DNA from: Monosporascus cannonballus
Lineage: Eukaryota > Ascomycota > Sordariomycetes > Xylariales
DNA: 64,000 bases
NCBI GenBank assembly: GCA_004154925.1
Contig: QJNS01000051.1
Location: forward strand, 186,001 to 250,000
Reading direction: 5' to 3'
The notes beneath the pieces were generated by a model. That model had not been told where the DNA came from. It did not search any database and saw only the letters and a program-made list of their open reading frames with translations. A program made the translations under genes and the position numbers. Positions 1-13,859 of the stretch are shown one piece after another. The stretch's first letter is position 1; the number at the start of each line of letters is the position of its first letter.

Positions 1-2020
1 GCGTTAATAAGGTTTTTGGCGGGTTTTTAGGTATTTTGGGAATCCGGGTACTTTGTTATTTAATTAAGTACTGGGTAAATCCGTTTTATTTCCGTATATC
101 GAAAATATTGTCCACTTTAGATACCTATTCGTTTTTTACTTTTCTATTGTTTTATGCCGTATATACCTTCATTATATCTATTACTAATTGGAATAAAAAA
201 GCGTACTAAATCTAATACAATTTGACTTTTAAAAGTAACTTTAATTAGTAATTATTTTTTAAGATTCTTTGGCAATTTTATATAGAACAATATATTTAAA
301 ATCGAATTCTTTATAAGGTTGATTTATTTGAATATTTTTTGTAACGAAAAAACTATTTTCCTTTTTTCGAAAATTAATTCTTTTAATCTTTTCTAATTCT
401 AATATTTGTCAATTTAATTATGTACGAAATCTATGATTCTTTTTATTTTGTAATATAATTTTCTTAATTATTTTAATATAAAAACAATTTTGATACTAAT
501 TACATTATCAATACGCATATCTTTATAAACTTTTAGAATAAAACCCAAATTTATTTTCGTTAATATTGTTTTAGTATTTTCGTAGTATTTGGTATTATAA
601 GTTAACTCGATAAGAAGTAATCTTTTATTTTAATTCTTTTATTAGTAATTAATATAATATTGTAAATAAGTTTTTAAAATTTCATTTATCCGTTTCCTTT
701 ATTTATTTGTTTAAGGCTCAAAAATGTTAGATAATTTAAGTTTTAAATCGATTTATATTATTAAGTTTTTCTAAAATTTAAAATCGAATATTAATTTTTT
801 ATTTAAAATAATTTTCTTAATAATCCGTATATATTAAAAATATATTTTAAACAATACATTATTTATTTACCTTTAAAAATTTCATAATATGGTAAACAAT
901 TAGAAAATTTCGTAAATAGGTGAATAAGTTCGTAAATACTATCGTAATATATTTTTGTAATTAAACTTTTTAAAATAAAAAATTTGATAATAAAGTTAAA
1001 TATGATTAAATATTATAATTATTTTGTAACTGGTAATAACTATAATTCTCTGTATAGTTTATATCGTCAAGCTTTTATTTTGGCGCAAATATCGTATTAC
1101 TATATAATTTTTAATACCGTTAATTGTATTTTACAAAAAGAATATATGCGTTAAAGTTATTTTAAAATTTTATAAATCTTTGGATATTTATGTAACTGAT
1201 ATTCGTATATATTTCGTATTCGATTTTCTTGATATTTGTTTTTGAATTTGTATTTTATTTCTTTTTTTAGTTTTTGAAAAATTGTTATTATATTGCTGGA
1301 CTTTCGGATACAAATTTAGAGGTATTGCCCGCATTGTTGCACTTTATTACAGGCGTAAATATTTTTTTACAATGGCATCGAAAATTTTATGGCTAATTTT
1401 AACCAATTTTCCTTTGAGGTCCGGTCGTCTATTTTAAGCCTTTGTTTTGTTATTTTCTGAAATTTCCTTAAAGATAATAACGAAGTCGAAGTTCGCTAAT
1501 TTTTTCGCGTAACGAAATTATCGTTTTATAAGTTTCTTAGTTATAATAAACCTAGTAAATTTTTAATAATTTGTATAAACCTTGATCTGGTATAAGCTTC
1601 CTTTTAAGAAGTGCCTAAATTTTCGAGGTACCATAATAATGGCCATAAATTCCACACTCAAAATATCGTAATTAAATTGGGTTATTTTTCATTTTCACGT
1701 AAAAAATATAATAAGGTATGATTTGCCTTAATTATTTCGTTATCCGATTATTATATTTCACGCGTAATCCGAAATATCGGTTTTTAATTTAATGCGACGG
1801 CTTATATCGTACATAATTAATATTGGTTTACTGGTAAATGCGTTTTTGATATCATAAAATGCCTTTTCCGTTTTGAACGTTTATTTAAATTCTTTCTTTT
1901 TATAACATTCGTTAAAGGTATAATTATCCTGCTAAAATTTCGAATAAACTTTTTGTAATAATTAGCGAAATCCAAGGAATGCCTATATTTCCTTAATTAT
2001 TATTGATATCTGTTATTTTG
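1..2020 (-). mobile_element. Ty3/gypsy chromovirus G1, 3' part (RIP-degraded, runs off the window)
   Basis: This is the distal pol half of an old gypsy element read on the minus strand. The first ~60 bases, read in reverse, still give a broken chromodomain tail (YPDSQNT, stop, KPAKNLINA), so the window edge cuts the element there and its 3' LTR lies outside. The stretch is collinear with about 36671-38656 of element G4 over its whole length. Its coding sense is destroyed by stops of the C-to-T/G-to-A type. The element resumes at 7554 after the inserted G2. Integrase and RNase H should lie here from their order in G4 and G1, but I could not read clean catalytic motifs. Confidence 0.75.
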
Positions 2021-2210
2021 TATGACGGGCACGATGCGTAGGCTGAACGGAGGCACGGCCCAACGAAGGTTTATATTTAAGATGAGGAGAGAAAGGGAGA
2101 AATAGCTAGCTACCAGCGAGGTGGCTGCTTTTTATATACATATGGGTAAGTTCGGGCTAAGGAGCTCGTTCCGTAAGCCCGAGCCACCTTATAAGCTTTA
2201 GCTTATAATA
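2021..2210 (-). repeat. 3' LTR of G2
   Basis: 190-bp LTR nearly collinear with 7364-7553. Its plus-strand left end reads TATGACGGGC where the partner reads TGTAACGGGC. Both are explained by single TG-to-TA changes from one parent sequence, a direct view of RIP acting on each copy separately. The LTR keeps far more G and C than the internal region, including the motif GGGCACGAT and a GAGC...GCTC-type inverted segment. Confidence 0.9.
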
Positions 2211-4599
2211 TCACCCCCTTTTTCGCCCTTAGGGAATAACGAGGTTGCGGTAAGGCGGCGGCGGCTTTATTTGTACTTTTTTTTGTCCTTATTTATACTT
2301 TTACGTTTTTACCGGCCTTATTTCCATTTCCGAATAATCTTTCGAAATTATTAAGATAATTATGTTTTCAAAGTTATTATATAATTTTTATATTGGTTCG
2401 GCGTAACCTGCTTATTTGACGAATAGCTTTTTTTAACGACCGCAATTTACGCGCCTGTTTTCGGCTTTTAATATACGTTTTATTATATATTCTTTTTCCT
2501 TTTTTAATAATATTGGTAATGGTTAATTATTATTTAGGATCTAGTTAAATAACGGGTTTTTTGCTGTTAATCTTAAAAAGTTTACGTCGAATTTCGAATA
2601 TATCCTTAACGGTACGTTTAATTTTACGGTATTATACAGCGTAATTGCGGTAATTTTGTATTTAGAGTATATTTAAAATAACTTTTTGGATAATTGCAGA
2701 ATAATTACGTTTTTCAGATTTAATTACATTAGGTCCTTTATTTTAAAGCGCGGTATTTATTTCCTGAAAGCGTTAATTAATTGTTTTATCCGGGCCTATA
2801 CCGACGCCATAGTAACTTATACAAATTACGTATTTTTTCGTAATTTCTTGACGAAATTAATAACTTTTTCCGTTTTGGGGGTTAATTAGATAATTACTGA
2901 TATTTCGTTAATAAGCTTTATATCGTATCCGTAAGTTAAAAAAAGGCTTTATTTTTAACGAAAAGTTTTTGCTATTAAAGGCCAATTATGCTGCCGATAA
3001 GAATTCGGCTTAATTATATTATGCGTAATTTATAAAATAACGGAAATACGTAAAAATGTTTTGGTTAATTTTTTTTATAATTTCGTCCGTTTGGAAGTAA
3101 AAGGATGTATTAAGTTATTATTATATATTTATTAAGTTCTATAAATAAGTCCAGAATTTATTCGTTTAGTTATTTCCTTTATCGGATGTCAATTTTTTGG
3201 AAAGTTATAATATCTTTAATAGCAGGTAATAAAACGTTAAACGTATATTTTCGCGTCCATATTAGGTATTAGTTTTAAAATAACTGTTTTCGTTAAGTGA
3301 TCGTAAAATATTATAAAAAAACGGAGGTCCTTTTTTTCCCTTGCCGAGAAGTCGACCATAAAGTTTACTGAAAAATCTGAATAAAATTGGTTTTAAATAA
3401 GTAAGGGCCGTAATAATTTTTTTTTATTTTCTTTTATACGTACAACTTACTGTATATATTGCAATTACGGCAGAAACGGCCTATATTCTAAATTTATCCC
3501 GGCTTGTAATAATTACGGATTACTATTGCTAATATAATATTTTTTTGGGGTGGTCGGTAATATAAAAATTGTATATCCATTAAATTAATAACGTTTAAAA
3601 CGGTTTCCAAATAAGAACCTAAATATGTTTTTTGAATTATAAAAAGTCCTTAAGGTTAAAAAAATATTCCGTTATAAAAACTTTTACCGTATTTATAATT
3701 AAAAGGAAATTACGTAATCTTTGAGTTATAACGGCATATGACATACTTAAGGTTGTATTTTTAATAATTTTTAAATTCTATATTTTTTAAAAGTTTTTTT
3801 CAAGAAATATTTTTTTGCCAAAAGATATAACCGGTCGTTCGTTATATCTTTATATTAGGTAAATTACGGTTATCAAATTTTTTAAAATTTACGTCAGTTC
3901 GTTAAATCGTTATTTTTTCTTAATTAACTAGGTTATCCGCCTTTTAAATTTAATATTTTTTTCGCCGTAAAATACGTTTTGTAACTTACGAAATATGATA
4001 TTAAATTAACTTATTAATGTATTAAAATAATATTTAAATACGAAATTAAAGGTGGATAAAAGGCCGGTTTATCGAATTTACCTTTTAATAAATTTACGGG
4101 TATTTATAAAGTAATAGAGGTTTACGTAATTTATTAAGATTATAAAAAAATTAATTAACCTTTAAAATTCTTTTTTTATTCCGTTAACGTTTTAATAATA
4201 ATTAATAATATTTTATTATATATTTCGTAATTATATTTAATTAACGATAATTTCCTTAAAAAATACGTAATCAATCATAAACGCTTTAATAAATTGAATT
4301 AAGATAAATATTTTCCAATTATTTAACCCAAATAATTTATTTTTATTAGCAGTTTTTTTTCGGGGTTTTAATATGTAAAAATAAACGTTATAATAAAAAG
4401 TTTTTTAAATCGGTCGAAAACTTATTATTTTTCGTTTTTCTAATAAAACATATTTTTTTAATTAATCGTAAAAAGAAAACCGTTATTTTCTTAAAGTCTT
4501 TTATAAAAGTTTGGTAAAAATTAACGAATATAATAAAGTTCTTAATTTTTTTTACGTTAATAAAAACTTTTTATTTCTGAATAACGGTTATTATTTTAA

Positions 4600-5224
4600 A
4601 ATTAATTTTTAAGTTTATTTTTATTTCAAAAATAAACTTTAGGTATTTCGTTTTCTGAATTGCGAATTCGTATTTATCCGGGTCCAGTTTTAATTTTGCT
4701 TTTGCCAAATAACGGAATAATAATTTAACTTTAATTATATAGTCGGTTCGAAAACCGAACGAATAAATTAATATATCGTTTATATACGTAAAGTAAAAAT
4801 TATTAAAATAATATTTTAACGTAATATTAATATAACGTTAAAAGGTAGCCGGTATACCGCTAAGGCCAAATAGGCATATTAGTTATTCTAAAAACTCGAA
4901 AAATATACAAAACGTAATTTTTTATTTATTTCTCTGATAAATACGTAACCGGTAAAAAGCCGTTCGAACGTCGAATTTCGTAAACCACCGGGCTTATAAA
5001 AAGGTTCGTAACGTTTCCTTTATTAACGAAAAAAGATAACGGTTTCGTTTTGTAATTTTATTTATTTTTTTATAATTTACGCAAAACCGTAAACCCTTAT
5101 TAAGTTTTTTTACAAATAATACCGGAGAATTTGCGAAAGAATTATTAATCCAAAAATAATTTTTATTAAGCAGGTTTATAAATATTTTGCGTAAAACTAA
5201 TAATTCTTTTTTAATATCCCGCAT
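4600..5224 (-). pseudogene. Reverse transcriptase remnant of G2
   Basis: Read on the minus strand. An open 76-codon stretch (4994-5224) carries the gypsy RT signatures SPVLFVKK, GLRFCVNYKKINKIT and NRY. These correspond to the fingers/palm region where family members have FCVDYR.LN.IT and NRYPLP. Further along the same strand (about 4770-4800) the active-site box reads YINDILIYS. The usual YIDDILIYS has lost its first Asp by a G-to-A change, so the enzyme could not work. Downstream the frame continues with KAKLKLDPDKYEF, the usual segment after the box. It is a dead copy of RNA-directed DNA polymerase. Confidence 0.85.
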
Positions 5225-7363
5225 AAAAATTTTTATAGCATTATTTTTTCCTCATTTAAAGTATTAATTTTTAAGTTTATCGTTATAATATTATTATTAC
5301 GATAAAATAATAATAATAAATTTTTATTATTTATAAAAAAATTTCGGAATTCCCGTACTTTTTTAAAAAAGATATTCCGTTATACTTTTTGAAATTAATT
5401 CCGGTTTTACTTTTAAAACCTTATTAATATTTTTTATAAAAATTGCAAATAATTATATCTCGTTTTTCCTATAGCGGTTTTGCTATATTATTACCATAAA
5501 GGTTATAACCGTTATTAAGCCGACTTTTTTATACTTTTATAACCGCTCTTTTAAACGGTCCTTAAGCTCCTTATCGAATTATTTTTTTCGCATAATATAA
5601 GCGGAATAATATTATTTATGAAACAGATAAATTATTATTTTGTTTCGTATACGACATTATTATATTTTATTTAAAACCCTTTTAAAATAAAAAAACAAAA
5701 TAAAATTTTAATTACGTATTTCCAAATTTATTTTAAATAAGTATTTAAATTTACGTTAACATAAATATTTTCTCCGATTATAATTATTATAAATTTATTA
5801 TTTTTCATTAACCTGAATTAATAAAATATAGTAAATATATATTATAATTTAAACGGCGGATTAACCATTAATTAAATACAAAATAATAAATATATGTATT
5901 ATTAATTAAGGCGTTTAATATAAAAAAGGTATTCTTTAATTTAGTATTAACTTTTTATAATTTCTTTTTATTACGTTTTTTTTTACTAATCACTTTTAAT
6001 ATGGGTTATTTTTTTTAATTTTTCGTTATTTAAATTATTATCCCCGTTAACGGCATTCCGTAAATTCGTTACCGTAATCTCCGTTTTAATCGGACGAAAC
6101 CGTTTTACGAATTTATATTTAAAGCATTTCTAGTTCGAATAATTTATGGCGGTATAACGGAAATATTATCTTTTCCGTTTCCGAACTTTTATTTCGTTAT
6201 CAAAAAACTATTTTGCATAAGGCCGGTTATCCGAACCTTATTCCGAATTACTTCCGGATCGGTTTTTTTAATTATTTTGCTATTAATTTATAAATTTAAA
6301 AATTAACATAATTAATTACGCAATATTTATTATAAACATATTTTTTAAACGTTATATATTTAAGCCGGCTTATTAATTTAACTAATATATTATTATTAAT
6401 TAATCGTTTTAATTCTTTTAATAAAATATTAATTTATTGTTTTTTTACCTCTATAATAATTAAATAAAACCTTTAAATAATTACTTATTTTTTTTACCTT
6501 ACGTATTTAACGGTTATAATTATCGTAAAATATATTTTTTATTATTAACGTATTACGGAATTACTTGTTAATATTAACGTTTAAGAAATTTACCTTACTT
6601 ATTAAAAGTTATATTAAACTTTTATATTTAATTAATTTAAGTTTAAATTTTAATAAATAATTTTAACACTGTTAATTACTATCTTATTTTATACGTTATA
6701 ATTACTTTTTAACGGATTATACCGTTTATTTATTTTCGAATTAAGTTTTATATAAAAAAGTTATTAATATTAAAATCCTTTCGTAATCATTTTATTTCGA
6801 AGTAATAATTAAATTATAATTATTTTTCGATAAATACAAATATTATAATACTTAAACAAATTATTATAAAGAAGCCGGAAATATACCAATTTTCTTTTAT
6901 TTTCGTACGGAATATGACGAAAAACGAACGGAACATTTTTTTATTTCTTATTTTATAAAGGCCATTTTATAAGTTTACGATTCGTTTTTATAAATATATT
7001 ATTAAGCGGCGGGCTTACCGTAAAACTTTAACGAAATAAATTCTGTTTTATAAAGGCTTTTTTTTCGTTTTCGTCAAAAATATTTTTCTACCTTTGTTAT
7101 CCGGTTAAATAAGTTACTTATTATTTTGTTAAAGTTAAAAATTAATTTAATAAACTTTTCTTATTATATATTAAGTTTTTAAAATATATTTACGAACGAT
7201 TAATATTATAAGTTCGTTTATGGTTTTGGCGGTTATGTTATTTCGCAATTATTTCGTTATAAAATCCTTTTTAGCTTATTATCTGTAATTAAGATATTTT
7301 TGGAAAACGTTTCGTTTTTACTTAATTTCTTGGAAACTGTAATAAGTTATAACCTTAAATATA

Positions 7364-7553
7364 TGTAACGGGCACGATACGTAGGCTGAACGGAGGTACG
7401 GCCCAACGAAAGTTTATATTTAAGGTAAGGAGGAAAAGGGAGAAACAGTTAGCCACTAGCAAAGTGGCTACTCCCTATATATATATGGGTGAGCTCGGGC
7501 TAAGAAGCTCGCTCCGTAAGCCCGAGCCGCCCTATAGGCTCTAGTTTGTAACA
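7364..7553 (-). repeat. 5' LTR of G2
   Basis: Second 190-bp LTR of G2, matching 2021-2210. In minus orientation it begins TGTTACAAAC and ends with the complement of TGTAACGGGC, so it has the TG...CA-type boundaries after allowing for RIP. It is followed by the TTTTG duplication at 7554-7558. Confidence 0.9.
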
Positions 7554-7589
7554 TTTTGTAACTATAGCAATTTTTTTAGGTTCCATCCT

Positions 7590-8050
7590 AATATATCTTG
7601 AGGTAATAAAATGTTCCAGGTATTCCATTTTTTATATATAAAACTTTTTTTTACGCTACTAAATAATTTTGCGTTTTATAAAGGTTAAAAAACATTATGA
7701 ACGTATTTCATATGCGCCTTTTCCGTTTCGGAAAAATGTAAATATCGTCAAGGCAATATACGACGAAAATATCGAAATATTTTTATAGAATATGATTAAT
7801 TATTTATTAAAAGGTTGCTAATAGGTGCGTAAGTTTTATTGGTATAACCAAATATTCAAGTAATCCGTAATTTATTGTAAAAACGATGTTTAATTTATAT
7901 CTTTTTAAATTTTAATAAAATTATATTTATTTTTACAATAGAATATCAAGAACTATTTGGTTTTATAAAATCTGTTTTTTATTTCCGTAATTAAGGATAA
8001 CAATATTCGATTTTTAATAATATTGTCGTTTAATTATCGATAGTTAATCA
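7590..8050 (-). pseudogene. Reverse transcriptase remnant of G1
   Basis: On the minus strand the active-site box is readable as FVVYCLDDIYIF, with the two Asp codons at 7744-7749. It is followed in another frame by SETEKAHMKYV and NAKLF, matching the gypsy pattern SKTEEEH..HV and L..A.L. Both catalytic aspartates survive, but the position normally held by Tyr in YxDD is Cys here. The equivalent box in G4 reads YFDN. Stops and frame changes on both sides show a dead gene. Confidence 0.75.
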
Positions 8051-10967
8051 CAAGTCGTAATTTTCCATTTTTCTTTAGTACGAAAAATATAGGATATTCT
8101 GCTAATGATTTTGAAAATCGAATGTATCCTTTCTGTAACCGATCTTCCAGGTATTTTCTAAAAGTACATAGCTTATTTCCGTTAAAGCTGTAAATAAGGT
8201 AAAACTTCGTCGAAGATCCTTTTTTGAAAATTATTTTATGGTTTTATGCGTTATATTCTAGTAATTTCGCATTAAGTTCTTTTTTAAAATGTTGTTCGTA
8301 TCTGTGGTATTATAGTAATATATTGGTTAGATTTTTTAATTCTTAAGGCTGTTATTCTAAATCGTTATTAAGTTACTTTAATTTCGCTTTAATAATAATA
8401 ACGATACGTTATATTTTTCATTAATGTTTATTTTCTTTTTGTATTTTATCTTTTAAGTAATAAGATTTTTATCGCATCCTTATACCTGTATTTAGTACTA
8501 TTATCGATCGGATGTTAAAATCCGAATTCTTTTTTATCCGTTAACAAGATATGAGATAAACCTTACTTAGCCAGTTTTTTTATTAATTCAAATTTCGTAT
8601 TAACGTAACCATAATAATCCTAAAATTATATTGTAATTTTTAAGTAAAATGATGTCGAAATTAATTTTTTAATATCGCATTTAAATAAAAATCTGAAAAT
8701 AATTATTTTCGCGTATGAATTTTTCGTTGTTGTAAGCAAATTTTTAACTTTTGACGTTTGTCGTTATATAAGATTCTAACTTATATTTTTATGGTAATTT
8801 AAAATGATTAATTACTTTTAGTACAATATAATTTTGGCCTAGAGGTTCGTAATTTATTATTACGACATCTTAATACGTTTCGATTTATATATCCAAAGTA
8901 ATTAAGTTATTAACGGTTCTTATTGTAGTATTTAAAACCTTTTTTAAAAAACCTTTCCGATTTTTTTCGGTTTTGGTATTTTACGGATTTTTTATAAATA
9001 ACCTTTTTAAAGTTTCATTTCGAATTTTTGAAGCTTTATCTATATTTTGGTACTTAACGCGTTAAATTATTACATTTATTGTTGGTACCTGCGTATTACT
9101 TTTTCAAATTGTATCAATTATTTTTTATTCTCTTGTAATTCCTTTCCTTATCGAATAAATTATTTTCTTAAATTTGTAATTATATTTTATTATACGTTAT
9201 CTTGATTAGTATTTTAAAGTTTTCTTATAAATTAACGTAGTTTTTTAAAGCGTTTTTTGCAAAGGCTTGTAACATATACTAATTAACAATAAAACTTTAT
9301 TTTAATTTTCTAGTAATGGCTTTTATATTATATATTATATTAACTCCCTTTCCGTTTGGTAATTATACCATTAATAATAAAAGAAATTTATAAGTATTAT
9401 TTCTTTTAAGCTAGCCTTTTGTTTCGGCTAATTGTTAAACATTTCCTAGGTTTATAAATCGAAAATATTAATATTATTATTTATTGTTCTTATTATCTCC
9501 GGTACGGTTTAAAAAGTTAAATCCTTTATAATATACGCGGATAATTCGTCCGTAAATGTATTATTTTTATTTTTGTAATTAGGAAATTCTCGTCGTCGAC
9601 AATATATAATATGTATTTTGCCGTATTAATTAGGGGTTCCGAGACAAATATTTCTTTTCCAATCTTGGTATTTACGTAATTATCTTTATAATATTTTTTA
9701 TTATATTTACGATATTTATTAAATTAACTTTTTGGCTTTTTGTATCCCTTATTAGACGTTTTGCCATAGGGAACATAGTATATATTTAGGCTACATTATA
9801 TTAATATATATATTTTTGTTTTTTTGAATTTTTTAAATTACCTTTTTGGTACAGGTTTCCAGTTATCTTAACGGGGTTTTTTAGGTACCTTGTACCATAA
9901 TACCTTATGTCCTATCTTGTTATAATTAAAATATTTAATTTAACTTTAATCTTTTTTATAAATAATTCCTAATTCTATAAGTCCTAGTTTTGTGTGCTAA
10001 AAAGTATTACTATATTAGCAAGCGTTAGTATTAACCGTATATCGGGGCTTATTATCATTTTTTGTTTTGGTACCTTTAATGCGCTATGCGTATTACCGAT
10101 CGTTAATTTTGATTGTTATAACGATATAATCCAATAAATAATTAGGACGATTAAATTTGAAAAAGTCTTCCTATAATTTTTTTTAGGTTATCGAAAAATT
10201 TGTGTATAAATATTTCTTCTCCTTAATTTAGCTTAACGGCTAATTAAATTAACGTACTGCCGTAATTAAATATTAATTCTTTTGTTTATCATTATTAAAT
10301 TTATATTTCAGCTTTTATTCTTTAATTTATTATTCCAGACGTTTTCGTTAATATTTGTTTAAATTGTTTATAATTATTATATATTTATATTATATCAGGG
10401 TCTCGATTTTCGATTAACAAAACAACGTGCTTTCCTATAACGGGTTCGAACCAAAGAACTGTATTTCTGGTAAGTCGTTCGTTTGCGTAATTTATTCGTA
10501 TTATAAACGGATTAATCGAATAAGAAAATACCCGAAATACGATTAATAATGAATTAAGAATATTTATAGCTTAATCGAAATTTCGTCGAAAAGCTTGGGT
10601 TTAAAAGGCTTAAGAATATTTCTTAATTCTTTGATAAAATTTAATTAAATAACCTGGCTGATTTAAAGCGGTTTTTTAATTTTAAAACTTTTTCTTTTTT
10701 TCTTTAAACTTTTTATAGGCGGTTTAAAAAGACGTTGTAAAATTATTGTTATTTTTTAAGCTAAATAATACGTTTATATATAATATTCTGGTGTTAAAGA
10801 TCTTTTTCGCAAAAAAGGCGAGGTTTTTTTTTCCTTCTTGGAATTCATTTTAATATTCGAATCATTAAGCACTTAGTAAATAGGTTTTTCGGATTACCCG
10901 CTAATCAATATAATATCGGCGATCTTACTTAAATTTTTAACAGTATTATGAATAAAAACTTACAATA

Positions 10968-11343
10968 TATAACTGCTTAATATTTAACTAATTATTAAAT
11001 GTTAATTATACGAGTTTATTTAAGTGAAATATTATAGGAAATTAAGGATTAAATATAATAACGTGTTATATTTTGTAATTTTAAAAATATTTTAAATAAC
11101 GATATTATATTATGAATTACAGTTCTGTAAATTATAAAAATAATAAATATATATATATTAAATTTTTGTGTTATTGCTTATTTCTATTTCATTATATTTA
11201 ATGAATTTTGGTCAAATAATTGCTTAGTACTGATTATTTGTGTTCAGCAGATCGTTATTAAGCACCCGTTATGTGACCTTGGGGATGGTCCGTGTTATCC
11301 TTATTGACCGTTTTCTGAGACCAGAGCTTGTCAGGTCGTAACA
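10968..11343 (-). repeat. 5' LTR of G1
   Basis: About 376 bp, homologous to the G4 LTRs (35661-36031, 42059-42390) and to the solo LTR at 62117-62573. The shared left part contains TTTAACTAATTATTAAA. The shared right end contains GACCGTTTTCTGAG and finishes GGTCGTAACA. The middle of this copy differs from the others, where a tandem-repeat block sits. The right 100 bp are much less AT-rich than the rest. Confidence 0.8.
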
Positions 11344-11700
11344 CGGACAAAAAACGCTGGCCCATCTAGGTCAAGGATTTTTTCGACAACCGGTTTTACT
11401 TTAGTCGGTATTAATTTTTATAAAAAAGGGACAATATCGGCTCGAACACGTATACGATTATAATACGTTTTTAAGATAGAATATAAGATATTATAAATAA
11501 AACGAAACTTTTTAACACTAATTTTCGGGTTATTTTTCTTAGCCTGAACTGTTAAATTTATTCTCGATTGTTTTGTAAACCGTTTTATTTCGCAATTATT
11601 AAAAAATAAGTAATTAAAATCAGATCGTAAAATTATTAAAGAAAAATCGAACTTATTTATATGTCCAACTTAGTTATATAGTAGGTTATAATAAATGCTT
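11344..11700 (-). mobile_element. End fragment of a Fot1/Pot2-like DNA transposon
   Basis: This segment, directly abutting the G1 LTR, resembles the right end of the transposon at 43958-45816. The shared anchors are GACAATATCGGCTCGAACACG here against GAATAATATCGGCTCGGGCACG there, and a decayed terminal region (AACTTATTTATATGTCCAACTTAG) against the right TIR. Only the right ~350 bp are present. The left part may lie beyond the window on the other side of G1, which would mean that G1 was inserted into this copy. That is inference. Confidence 0.5.
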
Positions 11701-13434
11701 AAAATATAAAATATAACATATATATTTATATATAAAATAAGGTGACGCAATACAATGTTTGTAATAAATAGATATTTCAATATTTTCAGTGTTTTGATAA
11801 AACTATTTTATTATATAAAATTAAAATATTATATTATAGATTCTTAAAAATTTATAAATTATAAAAATATATATATAATATTTAACCTATAAAGAATATT
11901 ATAAATTAAATGTTTTATGTTAGACACAACTTACAAGATACAATTTATATTTCAATATATATATTATATATATATATCTCTATATATTTAATATTTTTAT
12001 CAAGTATATAATTTCTGTATTACTCTATTAGAGTTTATATACTTCTATAGTTATTGAAATACAACAGATATATAAACAGATGGTCATACTTTAATACATA
12101 TAATAAATTTCATTTTTTGTAAATTATTAGCAATGATTTAATACGACTTCGAATTTATTAGATTTATTAAATGTTCTATAATTGTTATGAGTACAAATGG
12201 TCGACGTGTGCATCGGACCGTGCATCTCGAATAAATTAGCCTCGCAATGAACGCGAATTTAAAATTAGACATACGTTATTTCAAAAACTTATAAGCAAAT
12301 AAAATGAAATATAAAATAAAATAAGCGATATATCTATATGAAAGGTATTATATTACACTAATGAAACATTATTTATATTAAAAAGAGATATATTACGAAT
12401 ATTTAAAAATCCTATAATGTTAAAATTTTAAGAAATTTCTCTAAAATAAGTATAACTCTATTTATATGAAAAAGATTTATATAAGTAATACATTTTAAAA
12501 TAAAAGTTTTCAAATATGTCTTTTCTAACGGTTTTTAATAATATATATTTTGTAAATTATTATTACTATAATTCTAAAATACTATGTATTATATAGGGAG
12601 TTTATAGAGTTTTATCACGCTTAATAGTTATATATAATACGATGTAAATATTATAATCGTGAGTTATTATACTTTCCTACAGCATTTTTTAGAATTAAAT
12701 ACAATCATCTTTTATTTTTCGGCTTTGCAATTTAGTCTATATATATATTAAATACTTTAAATAAAGTTTTTATCTTAATAATATAAATATAAATAATGAA
12801 AATAATTTTAAAAGATGTATTTAGCTCTCTTTAATTTATCTCGAAACGAATATTTAATTATAAACTTTAATAATATTAGCAGAAACTCATATATATCAAA
12901 TATAACGTAAAATCTTACTTTAAAATAGAAAGATTTAAATAATTAAGTAAAGTAAATCGAAATATATAAAATACTACAATAGCGTTAAAATTTTTTTCCG
13001 CTGCAGAAAAACATTTTGTCTAATATAAAATAAAAAAAAGTAACTACATAATAGGCGCAGAACGTTTTTATATTTGTAATACAATAATAGTTTACATAAA
13101 CCATTGAGTTTATATATACAAAATAACTTTTTTCGAATAATTATTATGAATTAAATTACAAAGCAGTAAAGAAAGTATAGATACTGTTTCTAGATTTCAA
13201 TATTCGTTAATTTATAATATAATAAATACCGTAAAAGTTTATTCCGATAACATAACGTATACGGAATATGGCTAAAATAAGGCAGAGACGGTAGTAAAAT
13301 AACAAAGTAATACATAAAAAACATGTAATATTTATTCCGACATAGAATTATTATTATTTTATAGGGGAATATATTAATATAAAGAGATTTTGCCCCACCT
13401 ATTTCTTTTATAGGTTTCGAAATATTAAGAGTAA
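11701..13434. other. AT-rich spacer without identifiable gene
   Basis: Very AT-rich DNA. No reading frame with protein-like content was found. A small less AT-rich patch at 12190-12255 (GGTCGACGTGTGCATCGGACC) is the only notable compositional change. Short open frames at the right edge (13190-13456, -) have no recognisable motif and run into the G3 LTR, so I do not call them genes. Confidence 0.6.
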
Positions 13435-13439
13435 GTACT

Positions 13440-13859
13440 TGTAACGAACCTGTCATACATCCACCTAGAGGTATAAGCAGTGTCCGAAATAAGGTCTTGA
13501 TTTGCAGGTAACAATAAGGCGAAGAATAATTTAATGGTTTATTCGTTAAAAAGATTTAAAAACTTTTCCCTTAATTAGAAAACGGTGTAATTACCTCTTG
13601 GTTAAAAGCTTAGATTAATAGCTAAGGAGCGAAACTAAGTAAGTGTTGTTTATATAAAAAACCGATTTATTATATATCCCAATTCCTTAAAATAAGTATG
13701 TTATGGATTTACGTAATCTATGTAATCTGGTCCAAATCATTTAAATTATTTAAATTACTTAAAAAACCAAGTTTTCCTGTCCGGAATTTTCCCGTAACAG
13801 GTTCGCGCTAATCCTTATAAGTAAATCTTCTCGAAATAGGAACCCCTGTTCCTATAATA
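13440..13859 (-). repeat. 3' LTR of G3
   Basis: 420-bp repeat, collinear with 19499-19917. Plus-strand ends are TGTAACGAACC and CCTATAATA; the partner ends read TATAACGAACT and CCTGTAACA, with differences of the RIP type. It contains a run of short imperfect repeats (AAATCATTTAAATTATTTAAATTACTTAA) near 13735-13765. Confidence 0.92.

Larger units (their letters stand above)
2021..7553 (-). mobile_element. Ty3/gypsy LTR retrotransposon G2, nested in G1
   Basis: A complete but RIP-degraded LTR element of 5.5 kb. It has two 190-bp direct terminal repeats (2021-2210 and 7364-7553) and a perfect 5-bp target duplication TTTTG (2016-2020 and 7554-7558). On the minus strand a polypurine tract (AAAAAGGGGGTGA) directly precedes the 3' LTR at 2211-2223, which fixes the orientation. 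A broken reverse transcriptase frame near 4.6-5.2 kb agrees. There is no sign of a chromodomain between pol and the 3' LTR, unlike G1, G3, G4 and G5. The host sequence on either side is G1, and the unoccupied site is visible in G4 at 38657-38661. Confidence 0.9.
7554..11343 (-). mobile_element. Ty3/gypsy chromovirus G1, 5' part
   Basis: The 5' half of G1 on the minus strand: LTR (10968-11343), then gag/protease and the start of pol, ending where G2 was inserted. It is collinear with about 38662-42390 of G4. The reading frames are riddled with stops. The break by G2 falls just after the RT active-site region, in the segment ILGWNLKK that corresponds to the family's G(I)..DP.KV stretch. Confidence 0.8.
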
